A stretch of 64,000 bases of DNA from Chloroflexota bacterium (GTDB taxonomy: Bacteria > Chloroflexota > Anaerolineae > Aggregatilineales > Phototrophicaceae): assembly GCA_026707225.1 (NCBI GenBank), contig JAPOXG010000098.1:37082-101081 (forward strand). Reading direction: 5' to 3'. The notes under the pieces were generated by a model. That model searched no databases, was not told the origin of the DNA, and saw only the letters and a list, made by a program, of their open reading frames with translations. This document shows, in pieces, positions 61,882 to 64,000 of the stretch. The first letter of the stretch is position 1; every line of letters begins with the position of its first letter. A program made the position numbers and the translations under genes.

Positions 61882-62892
61882 ATGACAATAAAATTGGGCA
61901 TCATCGGCGCGGGACGCATCGGACGCCTGCATGCCAATACCTTGACGACGCGGGTGACTGGCGCCGAGCTGGTGGCGGTCGCCGATATTTTCGAAGACGC
62001 GGCGAAAGCGGCTGCGGAAGATTATCGCGTTGCCCATTTTACAGCGGACCCGAGCGAAGTGATTCACAGCAGCGACATTGACGCGGTCGTCATATGCTCG
62101 TCGACCGACACCCACTGCCGTTTCATCATCGAGGCGGCCCGGGCCGGCAAACAGATCTTCTGCGAGAAGCCCATCGCCTTTGACCTCGCCGAGATTGATG
62201 AAGCGCTGGCGGCTGCGGCTGAGGCCGGCGTTCAGCTGCAGATTGGCTTCAACCGACGTTTTGACGCTAACCACGCGCGGCTGAAGCGGGCGATCGATGG
62301 CGGCGAAATCGGCGAAGCGCATACGATGATGATCATCAGCCGCGATCCCTCGCCGCCGCCGCTAGATTATATCAAGGTCTCCGGCGGTTTGATGATGGAT
62401 ATGATGATCCACGATTTCGATATGGCGCGCTTCTTGCTGGGCGAGGTCGAAGAGATTTATGCCCTGGGCGATGTCAAGATCGACCCGGCGATTGGAGAAG
62501 CGGGCGATATCGACACGGCGAAGGTGATGCTGCGCTTTGCGAATGGCGTCTTCGGCACGATTGAGAACAGCCGCCAAGCGGTTTACGGTTACGATCAGCG
62601 CGTGGAAGTCTTCGGCAGCGGGGGCGCGGCGACAACGGGCAATTGGCATTCCAACGCGGTGACCATTAGCGATGCCGCGAGCGTCAGGCGTGATTTACCG
62701 CTTCATTTCTTCGTCGAGCGCTACTTTGAAAGTTATGTCACTGAGATGATCGACTTCGTCGATGCGATATCAAACGGGAAGCGAGTGCCGGTGGTCGGGA
62801 ACGACGGCCGCGCGCCGGTGCTGATGGCGATGGCTGGCATGCGATCCATGCGCGAGAATCGTCCGGTGCGGCTGGACGAGATTGAAGGATAG
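61882..62892 (+). CDS. iolG: Gfo/Idh/MocA oxidoreductase, myo-inositol 2-dehydrogenase-like
   Basis: 336 residues. Rossmann GIIGAGRIGRLHANTL at the N terminus, VICSSTDTHCRFIIEAARAGKQIFCEKPIAFD with the catalytic EKP Lys, and SGGLMMDMMIHDFDMARFLLGE with the H-D catalytic pair. GVFGTIENSRQAVYGYDQRVEVFGSGGAA is typical of inositol dehydrogenases. It is followed 5 bp later by the IolC-like kinase gene, so an inositol catabolic unit is a good reading; scyllo-inositol or other sugar dehydrogenase remain possible. Confidence 0.86.
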   Translation: MTIKLGIIGAGRIGRLHANTLTTRVTGAELVAVADIFEDAAKAAAEDYRVAHFTADPSEVIHSSDIDAVVICSSTDTHCRFIIEAARAGKQIFCEKPIAFDLAEIDEALAAAAEAGVQLQIGFNRRFDANHARLKRAIDGGEIGEAHTMMIISRDPSPPPLDYIKVSGGLMMDMMIHDFDMARFLLGEVEEIYALGDVKIDPAIGEAGDIDTAKVMLRFANGVFGTIENSRQAVYGYDQRVEVFGSGGAATTGNWHSNAVTISDAASVRRDLPLHFFVERYFESYVTEMIDFVDAISNGKRVPVVGNDGRAPVLMAMAGMRSMRENRPVRLDEIEG

Positions 62893-62897
62893 CCCAG

Positions 62898-63911
62898 ATG
62901 AGCAAGACCTACGATTCCCTGCACATGGGGCGCAGCTCAATCGACCTGTACTCCAATGACATCGGCGCGCCCTTCGTCGAGATCAACAGTTTCGCCGCTT
63001 ATGTCGGCGGGTCGCCCACCAATATCAGCGTCGGCGGCCGGCGCCTGGGGTTGAAAACGGCGCTGCTGACCGCGGTCGGCGCTGACCCAATCGGCGATTT
63101 CATCATGCACTTTCTCAACAAGGAAGGCGTGGAGACGCGCTTCATCCCGCGCAAGCCGGCGCATCGCACGTCGGCCGCCGTGCTGGGCATCGAGCCGCCG
63201 GATAAATTCCCGCTGGTTTTCTATCGCGACAATTGCGCTGATATCAACCTGAATATTGATGATGTGCTGGCGGCGCCGCTGGGCGATTGTAAGGTGTTTC
63301 AATTCGCCGGCACTAACTTGAGCCGGGAGCCGAGCCGCAGCGCAACGATGTTCGCGGCTGAGCTGGCCTGGGACGAGGGCGCGACCGTCATCTTTGATAT
63401 CGATTTCCGCCCCGATCAATGGCACGATGTGCGCGCATTCGGCGTGGTCGCGCGGAGTGTTTTGCGGCTGGTTGATGTGGTCATCGGCACCGAAGACGAA
63501 ATCAACGCGGCCATGCTCAGCGATGTCTCGCAGATGAGCCTCACCCATTCCCAGGTGTCGGATACGAAAGTCGCAGGCGATACGCGCTCGGCAATCGAAG
63601 TGATGCTGCAGCTGGGTCCCGAGGCGGTCGTCGAAAAGATCGGACCGGAGGGCGCGCGCATTCATTTGAACGACGGCGAGATAATCGACGCGCCCGGCTT
63701 CCCGGTAGAGGTGACCAATATCCTGGGCGCGGGCGATGCTTTTGGCGGCGGCTTCGTCTATGGGCTGGTCAACGATTGGGGCTGGTACAAGTCGGCGCGG
63801 CTGGGCAATGCCTGCGGCGCCATCGTCGTCACCGAGCATGGCTGCGCCAATTTCATGCCGACCATGCCCGAAGTAGAGGCATTCGTCGCGCCGTATGGGG
63901 GTTTGGATTAA
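62898..63911 (+). CDS. iolC: 5-dehydro-2-deoxygluconokinase-like PfkB kinase
   Basis: 337 residues of the ribokinase/PfkB family. YVGGSPTNISVGGRRLGLKTALLTAVGADPIGD is signature 1. The catalytic/anion-hole motif NILGAGDAFGGGFVYGL is signature 2. The length, the FIPRKPAHRTSAAVLGIEPPDKFPLVFYRDNCADI segment and pairing with an iolG-like gene identify it as IolC, which phosphorylates 2-deoxy-5-keto-gluconate in inositol breakdown. The start is ATG 62898. The rest of the iol pathway would lie beyond the window edge. Confidence 0.87.
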   Translation: MSKTYDSLHMGRSSIDLYSNDIGAPFVEINSFAAYVGGSPTNISVGGRRLGLKTALLTAVGADPIGDFIMHFLNKEGVETRFIPRKPAHRTSAAVLGIEPPDKFPLVFYRDNCADINLNIDDVLAAPLGDCKVFQFAGTNLSREPSRSATMFAAELAWDEGATVIFDIDFRPDQWHDVRAFGVVARSVLRLVDVVIGTEDEINAAMLSDVSQMSLTHSQVSDTKVAGDTRSAIEVMLQLGPEAVVEKIGPEGARIHLNDGEIIDAPGFPVEVTNILGAGDAFGGGFVYGLVNDWGWYKSARLGNACGAIVVTEHGCANFMPTMPEVEAFVAPYGGLD

Positions 63912-63960
63912 CCCCTCACCCCGCGGCCCCCTCTCCCACAAGGAGCTGAGGAGCGGACAC
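63912..63960. repeat. CCCCTCACCCC / CCCCTCTCCC low-complexity intergenic repeat
   Basis: Begins CCCCTCACCCCGCGGCCCCC and continues with CTCTCCCACAAGGAGCTGAGGAG just after the iolC stop. The form is like the dispersed C-rich CCCTCACCCC/CCCTCTCCC elements that are common between genes in many high-GC bacteria. Only one copy is in this window. No gene is seen in the remaining bases to 64000. Confidence 0.35.
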
Positions 63961-64000
63961 GTTTTCAGCACAGACGTCTATCCGCAACAAATTGGAGTTT

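Noticed and set aside
1..64000. tRNA, rRNA, CRISPR array, IS element or prophage
   Set aside because: I saw no cloverleaf-like sequences, regularly spaced repeats, transposase or integrase genes. A tRNAscan or Infernal run would be decisive.

Overview
The window is high-GC bacterial chromosome, densely packed and mostly organised in short co-directional runs. I found no rRNA, tRNA, CRISPR array, IS element or prophage. The gene content suggests a heterotrophic Chloroflexota-like bacterium of the Anaerolineae or SAR202-like type. The reasons are many carbohydrate ABC transporters without a local ATPase, binding proteins that end their signal peptide in A-x-A-Q rather than a lipobox, a SqdB-type sulfoquinovose synthase, a two-subunit methylmalonyl-CoA mutase, and scattered oxidoreductases, amidohydrolases and aminotransferases. 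This is inference from gene content, not phylogeny.

Layout. 1-3.7 kb (minus): an S9 peptidase cut by the window edge, an M14-type deacylase, an Ldh2-family dehydrogenase and an SDR. 3.7-8.75 kb (minus): two very large tandem paralogous membrane proteins that look like GT-C glycosyltransferases. 9-11.3 kb (minus): a normal class I aminotransferase beside a paralogue whose catalytic lysine position is glutamate. 11.7-14.4 kb (plus): an MFS transporter and a serine beta-lactamase-family hydrolase. 14.4-24.2 kb (minus): a carbamoyltransferase, three tandem copies of a sugar-binding-protein gene, two permeases and a sugar epimerase. Scars between the binding-protein genes show that the copies arose by tandem duplication at a 9-bp microhomology. 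24.35-26.2 kb: amidohydrolase, Rieske protein and VOC protein.

26.3-31.9 kb (plus): a second sugar ABC system with a medium-chain dehydrogenase and an alpha/beta hydrolase. 31.9-32.36 kb: an intergenic region that appears to encode a small structured RNA ending in a strong terminator. 32.36-36.4 kb (plus): a third ABC system followed by a FadR-type regulator with a recognisable operator on its own promoter. 36.5-43.6 kb (plus): a fourth, Lpl-type ABC system with a Tat-exported binding protein, a GH42 beta-galactosidase and an enolase-superfamily acid-sugar dehydratase, a probable oligosaccharide-to-acid-sugar catabolic unit. 43.6-46.9 kb (minus): SDR, DHDPS-family aldolase and MFS transporter.

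47.2-50.9 kb (plus): a SqdB-type UDP-sulfoquinovose synthase translationally coupled to a large membrane protein with duplicated extracytoplasmic domains. 51-54.3 kb (plus): phosphoglycerate mutase and glycerol-3-phosphate dehydrogenase. 54.3-59.8 kb (mostly minus): a YbjQ-family protein, MeaB, a GYD-domain protein and both methylmalonyl-CoA mutase subunits. 59.9-61.7 kb (minus): a cytochrome P450 and a RelE-type toxin-antitoxin pair. 61.9-63.9 kb (plus): an inositol dehydrogenase-like oxidoreductase and an IolC-like kinase.

Small palindromic repeats built on GTAGGGGCGA and TCGCCC recur in the gaps of the ABC-transporter half of the window. The most novel features are the triplicated binding-protein cassette with its diversified pocket segment and covarying stem-loops, the SqdB/membrane-protein pair, the orphan small RNA candidate and the degenerate aminotransferase.
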